A DNA stretch of 40,972 bases from Flavobacterium terrisoli (lineage in GTDB: Bacteria > Bacteroidota > Bacteroidia > Flavobacteriales > Flavobacteriaceae). The position numbers and the translations under genes are program-made. The notes below the pieces were generated by a model. The model saw only the letters and a list, made by a program, of their open reading frames with translations, was not told where the DNA came from and made no database searches. Positions 9,708 to 17,701 of this stretch are shown piece after piece (positions within the stretch are counted from its first letter, which is position 1; each line of letters begins with the position of its first letter). The stretch lies in contig NZ_JARGNA010000011.1 in NCBI RefSeq assembly GCF_030167905.1, forward strand, positions 1-40,972, read 5' to 3'.

Positions 9708-11011
9708 AAAGCCCTATTATTAGTGTTCAACCATAAACTTCTGTATTCCATTTTTTTATCATAATCTTGGGCTTGCTTCTCGATATTAAAATAGCGATTG
9801 CCACGCGGATCATTACCCACTCCGGCTAAATAAGCCCAATTACCCCAATTACTGCAAACATCATAATCGATGAGTTGTTGCTCAAAATAAGCCGCGCCAT
9901 AACGCCAATCGAGTTTCAAATCATGACACAAATAACTCGCTACATTTTGTCGGCCTCGATTGCTCATAAAACCGGTCAACTTAAGTTCAGTCATATTGGC
10001 ATCAACGAAATCAATACCTGTTTTACCATCAATCCAGTTTTGCAATGACTGAATATCTTGTTTATTCGATGCAATGGCTTTGGTTTGAATTCCGGCCAAT
10101 TGAAAAAATTTGGCTTGGTATTTCTTCACCATAAACCTAAAATAGTCACGCCAGAGTAATTCAAAAACCAACCAATATGTCGATTCGTTGGCTTCGTATT
10201 GCGCTTCATATTTTTTGAGTTCAAAATAGATTTCCCTTGGAGACAAACAACCCAATGCCAACCATGCTGAGAATTTGGAGGAATAATTGGCGCCTACCAT
10301 TCCGTTTCGGGTTTGTTTATAACTTGAGATTGATTGGGTTTCAAAAAAATAATGTTTCATACGCAGTAATCCTTGGGTTTCGCCACCTTTGAACTGAAGG
10401 ACAGCTCTGCTATCAATGTTGGTAGTATCCAAACCTAAATCATTCAATGCAGGCAGATTGATTTCAGGAATTGTAGGGGAATTAATTCGCAACGGCTTTT
10501 CGAAAACCGTTCTAATCTCAGCATCTTTCTCAATTCTCTTTCTGAAATTGGTGAAAACATCGGGAATATCTTTGATGGAAAAAGGCAAATCTTCCGCATG
10601 GTATAAAGTGCTTGTGCTAAAGGTTTCAAATTCACATCGCAATCTAAAAAGTTCCGATTGTACCAAAGCTTCCGTTTGCTTTTCTTCATGAGCCACCTCT
10701 CGCTTAGCAAAAACTTTGTAAGCTTTGTATTGCTGGACTATTTTGGGGATTTCAACTTCGGGTTTCCCTTTCAAAAGGATCAATCCCGAGCCTAATTCTC
10801 GAAGATTTTTATCTAAATCGGCCAAAGCTTCCAATAAAAATTGGGCTCTGAAACTTCCTGTTTTTTGAAATCCATAATCCGTTGTCTGAAATTGAGCTTC
10901 ATCAAAGCAATACACCGGAACAATGATATCACTCTTGGCTATCGCTTTTACCAAGGTTTCATTATCGTGCAAACGCAAATCGGTTTTAAACCAAACAATC
11001 GCTGTTTTCAT
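9704..11011 (-). CDS. DASH-type cryptochrome / ssDNA photolyase
   Basis: This 435-residue photolyase-superfamily protein has an N-terminal antenna domain (AIVWFKTDLRLHDNETLV) and a C-terminal FAD domain. The DASH diagnostic segment is present: NRGRQNVASYLCHDLKLDWR, then SNWGNWAYLAGVGNDPRGNR near residues 385-410, ending in FNIEKQA. DASH proteins bind FAD and usually a folate antenna and repair cyclobutane dimers in single-stranded DNA. The gene overlaps its upstream neighbour by four bases (start at 11011, upstream stop at 11008) and its downstream neighbour by four bases, which indicates tight translational coupling. Length is normal for the family, with no plant-type C-terminal extension. 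Confidence 0.95.
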   Translation of the reverse strand: MKTAIVWFKTDLRLHDNETLVKAIAKSDIIVPVYCFDEAQFQTTDYGFQKTGSFRAQFLLEALADLDKNLRELGSGLILLKGKPEVEIPKIVQQYKAYKVFAKREVAHEEKQTEALVQSELFRLRCEFETFSTSTLYHAEDLPFSIKDIPDVFTNFRKRIEKDAEIRTVFEKPLRINSPTIPEINLPALNDLGLDTTNIDSRAVLQFKGGETQGLLRMKHYFFETQSISSYKQTRNGMVGANYSSKFSAWLALGCLSPREIYFELKKYEAQYEANESTYWLVFELLWRDYFRFMVKKYQAKFFQLAGIQTKAIASNKQDIQSLQNWIDGKTGIDFVDANMTELKLTGFMSNRGRQNVASYLCHDLKLDWRYGAAYFEQQLIDYDVCSNWGNWAYLAGVGNDPRGNRYFNIEKQAQDYDKKMEYRSLWLNTNNRAL

Positions 11012-12549
11012 AAGTCATTGATATTTTTCAAATAAGAATCGGCCTGTTCTAACAAATTGGCTTTTTCTTCGGGTTTCATTTTTCGCCAAACATTGTACAT
11101 CATTCCGATACGGGGATTTTTGGATAATTTGTCTTCATGCTTGTCGTAGAAATTCCAATACAAGCTGTTAAACGGGCATGCTTTTTCGCCCGTTTTCAAT
11201 GCTTTTTTATAGAAACAGCTACCACAATAGTGGCTCATTTTATCGATATACGCAGCCGAACTCACATAAGGTTTTGTGCCTACAATGCCGCCGTCAGCAA
11301 ACTGACTCATGCCACGGGTGTTGGTGATTTCAACCCATTCAATCGCATCAATGTAAATTCCCAGATACCAGGCATCTACTTCATCCGGATGCACTCCGGC
11401 CAACAGGGCAAAATTTCCGGTAATCATTAAACGCTGAATATGATGCGCATAGGCGAAATCTAACGATTGGTTGATGGCATTTTTGAGACAATTCATTTTG
11501 GTTTTACCGGTCCAAAACCAATCGGGCAATTTTTGATTATGATTAAAAAAATTCAAAGAAGCATAACTGGGCATTTTTAACCAATAAATACCGCGCATGT
11601 ATTCGCGCCAACCAATGATTTGCCGAACAAAACCTTCGAGTTGATTGTACGCTATCTCATTTTTGCGACTTCCCCATTCTTTGATGGCTCGGTCTATAAC
11701 TTCTTTGGGCGAAATCATTTTGAGATTCATGGAAAAGGAAAGACGCGAATGGTATAACGACCATTCATTGGGCATCATCGCATCTTGAAATGATCCAAAT
11801 AAAGGCAGACATTCGGTCACAAAAAAATCGAGTAAGGCTAAGGATTGTGCTCTGTTAATAGGCCAAACAAAATTAGTCTCATCAATAGTTCCAATAGTAG
11901 CAACATTTGTATTGCTCAATGCTGCGACAATTTGACTAACATCATTATTAAAAACTAATGGCGGTGTTGGCTTATGATTTTTAGGCAATTTCATTCGATT
12001 TTCCCCATCATAATTCCACTGACCGGTTGTAGGTTTATCGCCTTCCATCAAAATGTTGTGTTGCTTTCTCATGGCGCGGTAAAAGCTTTCCATCAGCAAC
12101 ATTTTTTTGCCTTCAAAAAAAGTCCCTAATTCATTCCTTGTGCTGAAAAAATGCTCTGTGTCATAAACTGCATGTGGAATTGTAAGATGAGAACAATAGT
12201 TTTTAAATACAACATCCAATCTATATTCATCAGGCAATTGGTATTCAAACTGTATAAAATTTCCTTGGTGTAATATGGCGTCTAAATTCTTTTCAAAGGA
12301 TTGCAAATTGTGGCTATCCGTCAAATGGAAGTAAATCACCTTGTGTTGTTTAGACTGCAACTCTGCAGCAAAAGAACGCATGGCACTGAAGAAACCAACT
12401 ACTTTTTGGATGTGATGGTGCGCGTAATCCGTTTCGGTTCTGACTTCCATTAGCACATAAGTAATAGAATCATCTACCTTATTGAACCAAGAATGAAGGT
12501 GGTTCAATTGGTCTCCCAAAATAAGCCTAAGTGTGCCTTTATTTTTCAT
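11008..12549 (-). CDS. FeS-containing prokaryotic (6-4) photolyase (FeS-BCP / CryPro class)
   Basis: This is a 513-residue photolyase-like protein. The N-terminus [16 protein letters not shown] is typical of the deoxyribodipyrimidine photolyase-related (FeS-BCP) class. Four cysteines expected to hold a 4Fe-4S cluster are present at about C354, C442, C445 and C458 (the latter three in CGSC...KACPF). Their spacing equals that remembered for Agrobacterium PhrB, offset by four. It probably repairs (6-4) photoproducts. Start: a longer frame from 12591 exists, but those bases encode the DUF2256 peptide in another frame, so MKNKGTLRL at 12549, overlapping the DUF2256 stop, is the likely start. Confidence 0.92.
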   Translation of the reverse strand: MKNKGTLRLILGDQLNHLHSWFNKVDDSITYVLMEVRTETDYAHHHIQKVVGFFSAMRSFAAELQSKQHKVIYFHLTDSHNLQSFEKNLDAILHQGNFIQFEYQLPDEYRLDVVFKNYCSHLTIPHAVYDTEHFFSTRNELGTFFEGKKMLLMESFYRAMRKQHNILMEGDKPTTGQWNYDGENRMKLPKNHKPTPPLVFNNDVSQIVAALSNTNVATIGTIDETNFVWPINRAQSLALLDFFVTECLPLFGSFQDAMMPNEWSLYHSRLSFSMNLKMISPKEVIDRAIKEWGSRKNEIAYNQLEGFVRQIIGWREYMRGIYWLKMPSYASLNFFNHNQKLPDWFWTGKTKMNCLKNAINQSLDFAYAHHIQRLMITGNFALLAGVHPDEVDAWYLGIYIDAIEWVEITNTRGMSQFADGGIVGTKPYVSSAAYIDKMSHYCGSCFYKKALKTGEKACPFNSLYWNFYDKHEDKLSKNPRIGMMYNVWRKMKPEEKANLLEQADSYLKNINDL

Positions 12550-12685
12550 TTTTTGTTGTTCTGCATTTATCGCTACAATATTTGACTTCATCCCAAACTT
12601 TCTCCCATTTTTTGCGCCAGTAAAAAGGTCGGTTACAAACGACGCAAACTTTATTGGGCAGGTTTTGTTTTTTTATTCCGCGCAT
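12539..12685 (-). CDS. DUF2256 small zinc-binding protein (48 residues)
   Basis: This small gene is read in a frame different from both neighbours. It starts with an ATG inside the 3' end of the photolyase gene (12685) and ends with TAA at 12541-12539, overlapping the start of the FeS photolyase. Its protein has C14xxC17 and C37xxxC41 around the strongly conserved block [16 protein letters not shown], the hallmark of DUF2256, so it is probably a treble-clef-like zinc peptide. DUF2256 genes are often found beside photolyase/cryptochrome genes; the function is unknown. The overlaps on both sides imply translational coupling within the operon. Confidence 0.93.
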   Translation of the reverse strand: MRGIKKQNLPNKVCVVCNRPFYWRKKWEKVWDEVKYCSDKCRTTKNEK

Positions 12686-14180
12686 TAGCTATTTTATTTG
12701 AATTGGGATTTGTTACGTGCTTTTTCAGAATTCGTCTGCCTTCTTCTTTGACTTCATCCGTTTTGCGAAAACTCCAAATGATATCACTCGCCTTTTTACG
12801 AGTGGCTTCAATATCTACAATTGGTTCCGGATAATCTTTACCAATTTCACATTGATATAATTGCTGTTCCATCAGGCTCAATTTCCAAGGTTCATGGATC
12901 AAATGAGCCGGAATATTGGCCAATTCGGGTAACCATTTTTTGATAAAAATGCCTTCAGTATCGTGTTCTTCAGAGTTTTTAATCGGATTGTAAATGCGAA
13001 CGGTATTGATTCCGGTAACGCCCGATTGCATTTGCAATTGCGGATAATGAATTCCGGGTTCGTAATCTAAAAATTGTCGGGCCAAAAAGTGCAATTCACG
13101 CCAGTCCTGCCAAAGATTAAACACAAAAAAAGAAACGACCATAGCGCGCATTCTAAAATTGAGGTAACCGGTGGCTACCAAACAACGCATGCAGGCATCC
13201 ACAATAGGCACGCCGGTTTTTCCTTCCTGCCAAGCTTTGATATAAGCTTCATTTTTGGGCTTTATCAAGATGTCAAAAGCAGCATTTATGTTTTGAAATT
13301 CCATTCGGCATTCGTCTTCAAACTTTTGCATAAAATGACAATGCCAATGCAATCGTGATACAAAATTCAGCATCGCTCTTTTATTAGAAGCATTCTCATA
13401 AAACTGATTGGCATATTGATAAACCATTCGCATACTAATATTACCATAAGCCAAATAGGGCGATAAACGACTACAGCCTTTTCTGCTTAAATCGGGCTTA
13501 GAAATGTGCTTGCTATAATTGATATAGCGCTCTTTTACAAAACTGTCTAAATACCGCCAAGCCCAATATTCGCCTCCTTGTTGGAAGTTTTTGTGGTGAG
13601 TTGTGATGGCTTCATTTAGATGCTCTCCTTTTAATTTGTTGTATAAATCAGAATCCAATTTTTCGATTTGAAAACGATTTAAGTTGATGGTTTTGGGAAT
13701 GTCACGCATCACTTTTTCCCAACGTTTATCCCAATCTTTTCTCGATTTTAATTTTCGAATCACACCGTGCAATTGGTATTCCTTCCACTCAATTTTATTT
13801 GCTGAAAAATAACTTTGCATTGTTATATCCCGGTCAAAAGTAACTTTGTTACCCACTTCCTGATGGGAAAAAACCGTTTTGACTTCATACACTTTTGTGA
13901 GTTCTTCGAATACTGTTTTGACTTCACTTTGAAAAAAATAAAGTCTCGCGTTTACCGAGTCCAATTGGGTTTGCATCCCTAAAATTGATTCGTAAACAAA
14001 CCGCCAATGCCTTACATCCGAATCGTCATAAGCCATAACAGAAGGCTCGAAAAAAAAGAGCAATAAAACAGGCAAATCCGATTGTTGAGCCTGAAACAAA
14101 GGTTCATGATCTGTCAATCGCAAATCTCTTTTAAACCAAATAATATTAATCGCTTTTTTATTCAAAATAATCCGAAACAA
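12651..14180 (-). CDS. Cryptochrome/deoxyribodipyrimidine photolyase family protein
   Basis: This FAD-binding photolyase is about 504-509 residues. The N-terminal antenna domain has [17 protein letters not shown]. The FAD domain has [15 protein letters not shown] and [31 protein letters not shown] segment replaces the NNGGWQWS-type region of E. coli PhrB, so the residue facing the flavin N5 is not the classic Asn. The later [16 protein letters not shown] motif is normal for the family. Start: a TAG lies just upstream in frame and there is no ATG near the N-terminus. Translation must use TTG at 14180 or TTG at 14165 (giving [12 protein letters not shown]), both overlapping the flavin-reductase stub. 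First gene of the light-repair operon as it now stands. Confidence 0.9.
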   Translation of the reverse strand: MFRIILNKKAINIIWFKRDLRLTDHEPLFQAQQSDLPVLLLFFFEPSVMAYDDSDVRHWRFVYESILGMQTQLDSVNARLYFFQSEVKTVFEELTKVYEVKTVFSHQEVGNKVTFDRDITMQSYFSANKIEWKEYQLHGVIRKLKSRKDWDKRWEKVMRDIPKTINLNRFQIEKLDSDLYNKLKGEHLNEAITTHHKNFQQGGEYWAWRYLDSFVKERYINYSKHISKPDLSRKGCSRLSPYLAYGNISMRMVYQYANQFYENASNKRAMLNFVSRLHWHCHFMQKFEDECRMEFQNINAAFDILIKPKNEAYIKAWQEGKTGVPIVDACMRCLVATGYLNFRMRAMVVSFFVFNLWQDWRELHFLARQFLDYEPGIHYPQLQMQSGVTGINTVRIYNPIKNSEEHDTEGIFIKKWLPELANIPAHLIHEPWKLSLMEQQLYQCEIGKDYPEPIVDIEATRKKASDIIWSFRKTDEVKEEGRRILKKHVTNPNSNKIANARNKKTKPAQ

Positions 14181-14283
14181 GTATTGCTATTGGTTTTTTT
14201 ATATCTAAAAATCCTTCTTTGTTGAGGCAGTTTTCAGGAAAATACACTTGATTAATTTCACCGATAAACATCACAGTACAATC
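14158..14283 (-). pseudogene. C-terminal remnant of a flavin reductase-like protein
   Basis: In the gap between the DUF2452 stop and the photolyase start, one minus-strand frame reads DCTVMFIGEINQVYF followed by a segment containing [11 protein letters not shown], then TAA at 14160-14158. The IGEI block and spacing are those of the last ~40 residues of FMN-binding flavin reductase-like proteins, which are common next to cryptochrome operons. No catalytic or FMN-binding N-terminal part is present; upstream, the frame simply runs into the DUF2452 gene. The likely explanation is a deletion joining the end of DUF2452 to the end of the reductase gene. It may still be translated from the ATG at 14271, which overlaps the DUF2452 stop (ATGA-like), and so couple translation into the photolyase. 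Family assignment rests on a short segment. Confidence 0.6.
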
Positions 14284-14666
14284 CACTTTTTGTCACTGTT
14301 CAATTTGAAAGTGCCAAGATGTTCTTTATTCCATTCCTTTGGTCCAATTAACGATAGAAAGTTAAAACCGTTATCGTCTCTGTATAAATGATAAATTTCA
14401 CCAATAACCGGCTCAAATGAAAACTTTGCACTATATACCAATTCGTTCCATTCGTATTCGCGCATTAAATTTTGGTATTGCATTTTTAGTTCGTTGAACC
14501 TACTCTCAAATTCTTTGTTGACATTGCTGATGCTTCTACTTTTCCAAGCCACAACATCATCCACTCTAATGGCTGGTGCGCCAATATTTGTCGGATAAGA
14601 CAGTTGACTGGCATTATATCCCTGTTCATCAGAAAATACAATATTATCAGGTCGCTCTTTTTTCAT
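14271..14666 (-). CDS. DUF2452 family protein
   Basis: This 131-residue cytoplasmic protein has no signal peptide or membrane segment. It resembles DUF2452: the N-terminal PDNIVFSDEQGYNASQLSYP and GAPAIRVDDVVAWK motifs, a central amphipathic helix (FESRFNELKMQYQNLMREY) and a C-terminal GTFKLNSDKKW segment. The function is unknown. The protein looks complete, but its stop lies exactly at the junction with the flavin-reductase remnant, so the original 3' flank has probably been lost. It is transcribed divergently from aroB and its promoter may now also drive the photolyase operon. Confidence 0.8.
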   Translation of the reverse strand: MKKERPDNIVFSDEQGYNASQLSYPTNIGAPAIRVDDVVAWKSRSISNVNKEFESRFNELKMQYQNLMREYEWNELVYSAKFSFEPVIGEIYHLYRDDNGFNFLSLIGPKEWNKEHLGTFKLNSDKKWIVL

Positions 14667-14767
14667 TGACTAAATTTAAATATTATTGTTTATTCTTTTA
14701 TCAAAAAAGTTAAACAAATTTACATTTTATTTGGCTCGAAAAAGCAAAAGGTCATTATTAAATCTTA

Positions 14768-14800
14768 TTGCCTTATTTAGAAAAAAAATCCCTTATTTTG
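14768..14800 (+). promoter_or_regulatory. Weak candidate promoter for aroB
   Basis: A TTG (14768-14770) is followed after about 23 nt by TATTTTG (14794-14800), which fits the -33/-7 pattern only if one base is missing from TAnnTTTG. It would start transcription about 13 nt before the ATG. Confidence 0.3.
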
Positions 14801-14818
14801 CCCAATACATTTTAAACA

Positions 14819-15889
14819 ATGATGCAATCAATAACCGCCAACGGTTACCCGGTTTTATTCGGAGAAAAAGAATACGAAACGCTCAATAATTTCATTGAAC
14901 AAAACCACTATTCCAATCTATTCATTTTAGTGGACAGTCACACCAATGCGCTTTGTTTGCAGCGGTTTTTGCCATTTTTAGCGACAGACAAAACCATTGA
15001 AATCATAGAAATTGAATCGGGCGAAGCCGAAAAAAACATCAATACCTGTGTGGAAATTTGGAATATCCTGACCGAATTGGGTGCCGACAGAAAATCATTA
15101 TTGCTCAATATTGGCGGTGGCGTGATTACTGATATTGGCGGTTTTATCGCTTCTACCTTCAAAAGAGGAATAGATTTTATCAATATCCCGACGACACTTT
15201 TGGCGATGGTTGATGCTTCCATTGGAGGCAAAAACGGTGTAGATTTGGGTAACCTGAAAAACCAGATTGGTGTCATCAATGTTCCGAAAATGGTTTTAAT
15301 TGACACCGAATTCCTATCGACTTTACCGCAAAACGAAATGCGATCCGGATTGGCCGAAATGCTCAAGCACGGATTGATTTTTGATGCTGCCTATTGGGCT
15401 CAGTTTAAAGATTTAAGCCAAGCTGACTTTGCCGATTTTGATTTGTTGATTCACCGTTCCATCGAAATCAAAAACGAAATCGTGATGCAGGATCCAACGG
15501 AAAATGGGATTAGAAAAGCTTTGAATTTCGGGCATACTTTAGGTCATGCCATTGAAAGTTATTTTCTGGAAAACGAAAGCAAAAAAACCTTGCTGCATGG
15601 TGAAGCCATTGCGGCCGGGATGATTTTAGAAAGTTTCATTTCATGGCAAAAAGGATTGCTTTCGGAAGCAGAATACATCGAAATCAAAAAGACCATCAAT
15701 GCAGTTTTTGACCGGATCATTTTTGAAGAAAATGACCTCCAACCGATAGTCGATTTATTGATTCACGACAAAAAAAATGAGTACGGCAAAATCCAATTTG
15801 CATTGCTTGATGGTATTGGTAAAATTAAAACCAACCAAGAAGTTGATAATGAATTAATTACAAAATCTTTTGAAGATTATAAAAACTAA
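14819..15889 (+). CDS. aroB: 3-dehydroquinate synthase
   Basis: This 356-residue enzyme converts DAHP to 3-dehydroquinate, the second step of the shikimate pathway, using NAD+ and a divalent metal. Motifs: the glycine-rich NAD segment NIGGGVITDIGGFIAST (about residue 98), the IPTTLLAMVDASIGGKNGVD block, metal-binding residues in GLAEMLKHG, FGHTLGHAIES and LLHGEAIAAGM. Length is normal. Two consecutive ATG codons (14819 and 14822) make the start ambiguous by one residue. It is divergent from the DUF2452 gene and not obviously co-transcribed with speA, because a good promoter follows the stop codon. Confidence 0.97.
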   Translation: MMQSITANGYPVLFGEKEYETLNNFIEQNHYSNLFILVDSHTNALCLQRFLPFLATDKTIEIIEIESGEAEKNINTCVEIWNILTELGADRKSLLLNIGGGVITDIGGFIASTFKRGIDFINIPTTLLAMVDASIGGKNGVDLGNLKNQIGVINVPKMVLIDTEFLSTLPQNEMRSGLAEMLKHGLIFDAAYWAQFKDLSQADFADFDLLIHRSIEIKNEIVMQDPTENGIRKALNFGHTLGHAIESYFLENESKKTLLHGEAIAAGMILESFISWQKGLLSEAEYIEIKKTINAVFDRIIFEENDLQPIVDLLIHDKKNEYGKIQFALLDGIGKIKTNQEVDNELITKSFEDYKN

Positions 15890-15909
15890 CATTTTTTTCA
15901 CAGTAATAG

Positions 15910-15941
15910 TTGTATTTCGAAAATATTATTTTTTACATTTG
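15910..15941 (+). promoter_or_regulatory. Bacteroidota-type promoter before the speA leader
   Basis: TTG at 15910-15912 and TACATTTG at 15934-15941 are separated by 21 nt, an excellent match to the TTG / TAnnTTTG consensus of Flavobacterium. The expected transcription start (about 15945-15948) falls on or next to the ATG of the 59-codon leader ORF at 15947, giving a ~230-nt leader ahead of speA. Confidence 0.65.
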
Positions 15942-15946
15942 CCCTG

Positions 15947-16126
15947 ATGAAAAAAAGTGTCAACACTACTAATTACAGTATTTATAGCCAGGAAATTAGA
16001 AATTATTTCTCCGCTTTTAGCGCTCATTTTTTAAGCCAGAAAAATGATCCTACTGCTTTGTGTTCGCCAATTACTTTTTTATTCCAAGAAAAATTACCCA
16101 TCATTTATGCTAACATCAGGGTTTGA
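15947..16126 (+). CDS. 59-codon leader ORF upstream of arginine decarboxylase
   Basis: An ATG at 15947 opens a 59-codon frame ending with TGA at 16124-16126, 52 bp before speA. The peptide begins MKKSVNTTNYSIYSQEI and ends KLPIIYANIRV. It has no signal peptide, no run of arginine codons and no family I recognise. Its ATG lies 5 nt past a strong -7 box, so the message would be leaderless or nearly so. An AT-rich hairpin (16134-16155) sits between its stop and speA. It could be a regulatory upstream ORF, a small protein or chance; codon use looks coding-like. Conservation in related genomes would decide. Confidence 0.45.
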   Translation: MKKSVNTTNYSIYSQEIRNYFSAFSAHFLSQKNDPTALCSPITFLFQEKLPIIYANIRV

Positions 16127-16178
16127 ATCGAGGATTATTTTGTTTTAAAAATAATTTAATCTGAAATTTAAAAGCTAA

Positions 16179-17579
16179 ATGAACACCAAATATTACGACT
16201 TAATCAATCAAACATTCTACTTCCCGCAAGAAGAATTCACGCTAAACAAAGACAACCTTCAGTTTCACAATATCGATTTGATGAAATTGGTAGAACAATA
16301 CGGCACGCCTTTAAAGTTCACCTATTTGCCTGCCATTTCCAATAACATCAACAAAGCCAAAGGCTGGTTCAGAAAAGGAATGGAAAAAATCGGTTACGAA
16401 GGCAAATACTATTATTGTTATTGTACCAAAAGCTCTCATTTCAAATTTATCATGAATGAAGCTTTCAAAAACAACATCCACATCGAAACTTCTTCTGCCT
16501 ATGACATCAACATAGTAGAGAAATTGATGGAAGAAGGCAAAATCAACAAAAACACTTATGTAGTTTGTAACGGTTTCAAACGCGATGAGTATGTGGATAA
16601 CATTGCCCGTTTAATCAACAGCGGCCACAACAAAACCATTCCGGTAATTGACAATTATGAGGAATTAGACTTGTTGCAGGAAAAAATAAAAGGCAAATTC
16701 AAAATCGGAATCCGAATTGCAGCCGAAGAAGAACCAAAATTTGAGTTCTATACTTCCCGTTTGGGCATTGGCTACAAAGACATCGTTCCTTTCTACAGAA
16801 AACAAATTCAGGAAAACAAACAAGTGGAACTGAAAATGCTGCACTTCTTTATCAACACCGGAATCCGCGATACGGCCTATTACTGGAATGAGTTGTTGAA
16901 ATGTATGAAAGTATATGTCGCACTGAAAAGAGAATGTCCCACTTTGGACAGCTTGAATATCGGCGGTGGTTTCCCAATCAAAAATTCATTGGCTTTTGAA
17001 TACGATTACCAATATATGATTGATGAGATTTTGAACCAAATCAAAATTTCATGCGACGAAGCTGAAATCGACGTTCCACATATCTTCACCGAATTCGGTT
17101 CATTTACCGTTGGTGAATCAGGTGGCGCGATTTATCAGGTTTTATACCAAAAGAAGCAAAATGACCGTGAGAACTGGAACATGATTGATTCATCATTCAT
17201 CACGACACTACCCGATACCTGGGCCATTAACAAGCGTTTTGTAATGCTGGCCGTAAACCGTTGGAATGACACTTATGAAAGAGTACTTTTGGGCGGAATG
17301 ACTTGCGATAGTGATGACTACTACAATTCGGAACAACATATGAATGCTGTTTATTTGCCAAAATACAACAAGGAAAAACCTTTATACATCGGATTCTTCA
17401 ACACCGGTGCGTATCAGGAAACCATTGGCGGCTTTGGCGGATTGCACCACTGTTTGATTCCGCAACCCAAACACATTTTGATTGATCGCGATGAAAACGG
17501 CATTTTGGCTACAGAAATATTTTCACACCAACAGAGTTCAGATGATGTCCTGAAAATATTAGGTTACGACAAGAAATAA
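16179..17579 (+). CDS. speA: Biosynthetic arginine decarboxylase (short, PLP fold type III)
   Basis: This 466-residue PLP enzyme converts arginine to agmatine, the entry to polyamine synthesis. It has the alanine-racemase-like barrel with the PLP lysine region YYCYCTKSSHFKF (about residue 85-97), SLNIGGGFPIKNS for phosphate binding (about 264-276), EFGSFTVGESGGAIYQVLYQ (about 308) and a C-terminal CDSDDYY motif carrying the catalytic Cys-Asp (about 375). It is shorter than the ~630-residue E. coli SpeA, lacking much of its inserted region, as is usual in Bacteroidota. A 59-codon ORF and a promoter precede it, and a polyamine-type DHS homologue follows 122 bp downstream. No agmatinase gene lies between them. 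Confidence 0.93.
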   Translation: MNTKYYDLINQTFYFPQEEFTLNKDNLQFHNIDLMKLVEQYGTPLKFTYLPAISNNINKAKGWFRKGMEKIGYEGKYYYCYCTKSSHFKFIMNEAFKNNIHIETSSAYDINIVEKLMEEGKINKNTYVVCNGFKRDEYVDNIARLINSGHNKTIPVIDNYEELDLLQEKIKGKFKIGIRIAAEEEPKFEFYTSRLGIGYKDIVPFYRKQIQENKQVELKMLHFFINTGIRDTAYYWNELLKCMKVYVALKRECPTLDSLNIGGGFPIKNSLAFEYDYQYMIDEILNQIKISCDEAEIDVPHIFTEFGSFTVGESGGAIYQVLYQKKQNDRENWNMIDSSFITTLPDTWAINKRFVMLAVNRWNDTYERVLLGGMTCDSDDYYNSEQHMNAVYLPKYNKEKPLYIGFFNTGAYQETIGGFGGLHHCLIPQPKHILIDRDENGILATEIFSHQQSSDDVLKILGYDKK

Positions 17580-17593
17580 ACTTTGAAAAACAG

Positions 17594-17608
17594 AACGTCT
17601 GGCACGTT
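17594..17608 (+). terminator. Weak candidate terminator after speA
   Basis: AACGT (17594-17598) and ACGTT (17604-17608) form a five-base-pair hairpin followed by an AT-rich stretch with T runs. It is short and would terminate only partly; readthrough into the next gene is likely. Confidence 0.3.
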
Positions 17609-17701
17609 TTATATTTATAATAATTTTTAAAAAAAGAGTTTGCTGGTTTAGAAAAAAAGTTTTTCTTTGAACCATCAACTACAAACAACAAACAAACAAC
17701 A

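Noticed and set aside
10444..10710. Minus-strand 88-codon ORF inside the DASH cryptochrome
   Set aside because: It overlaps the cryptochrome gene in another frame and has no recognisable features.
16134..16155. AT-rich hairpin as terminator before speA
   Set aside because: The stem is made only of A-T pairs and has no following T run, so it is too weak to call a terminator; it is mentioned only as possible leader structure.
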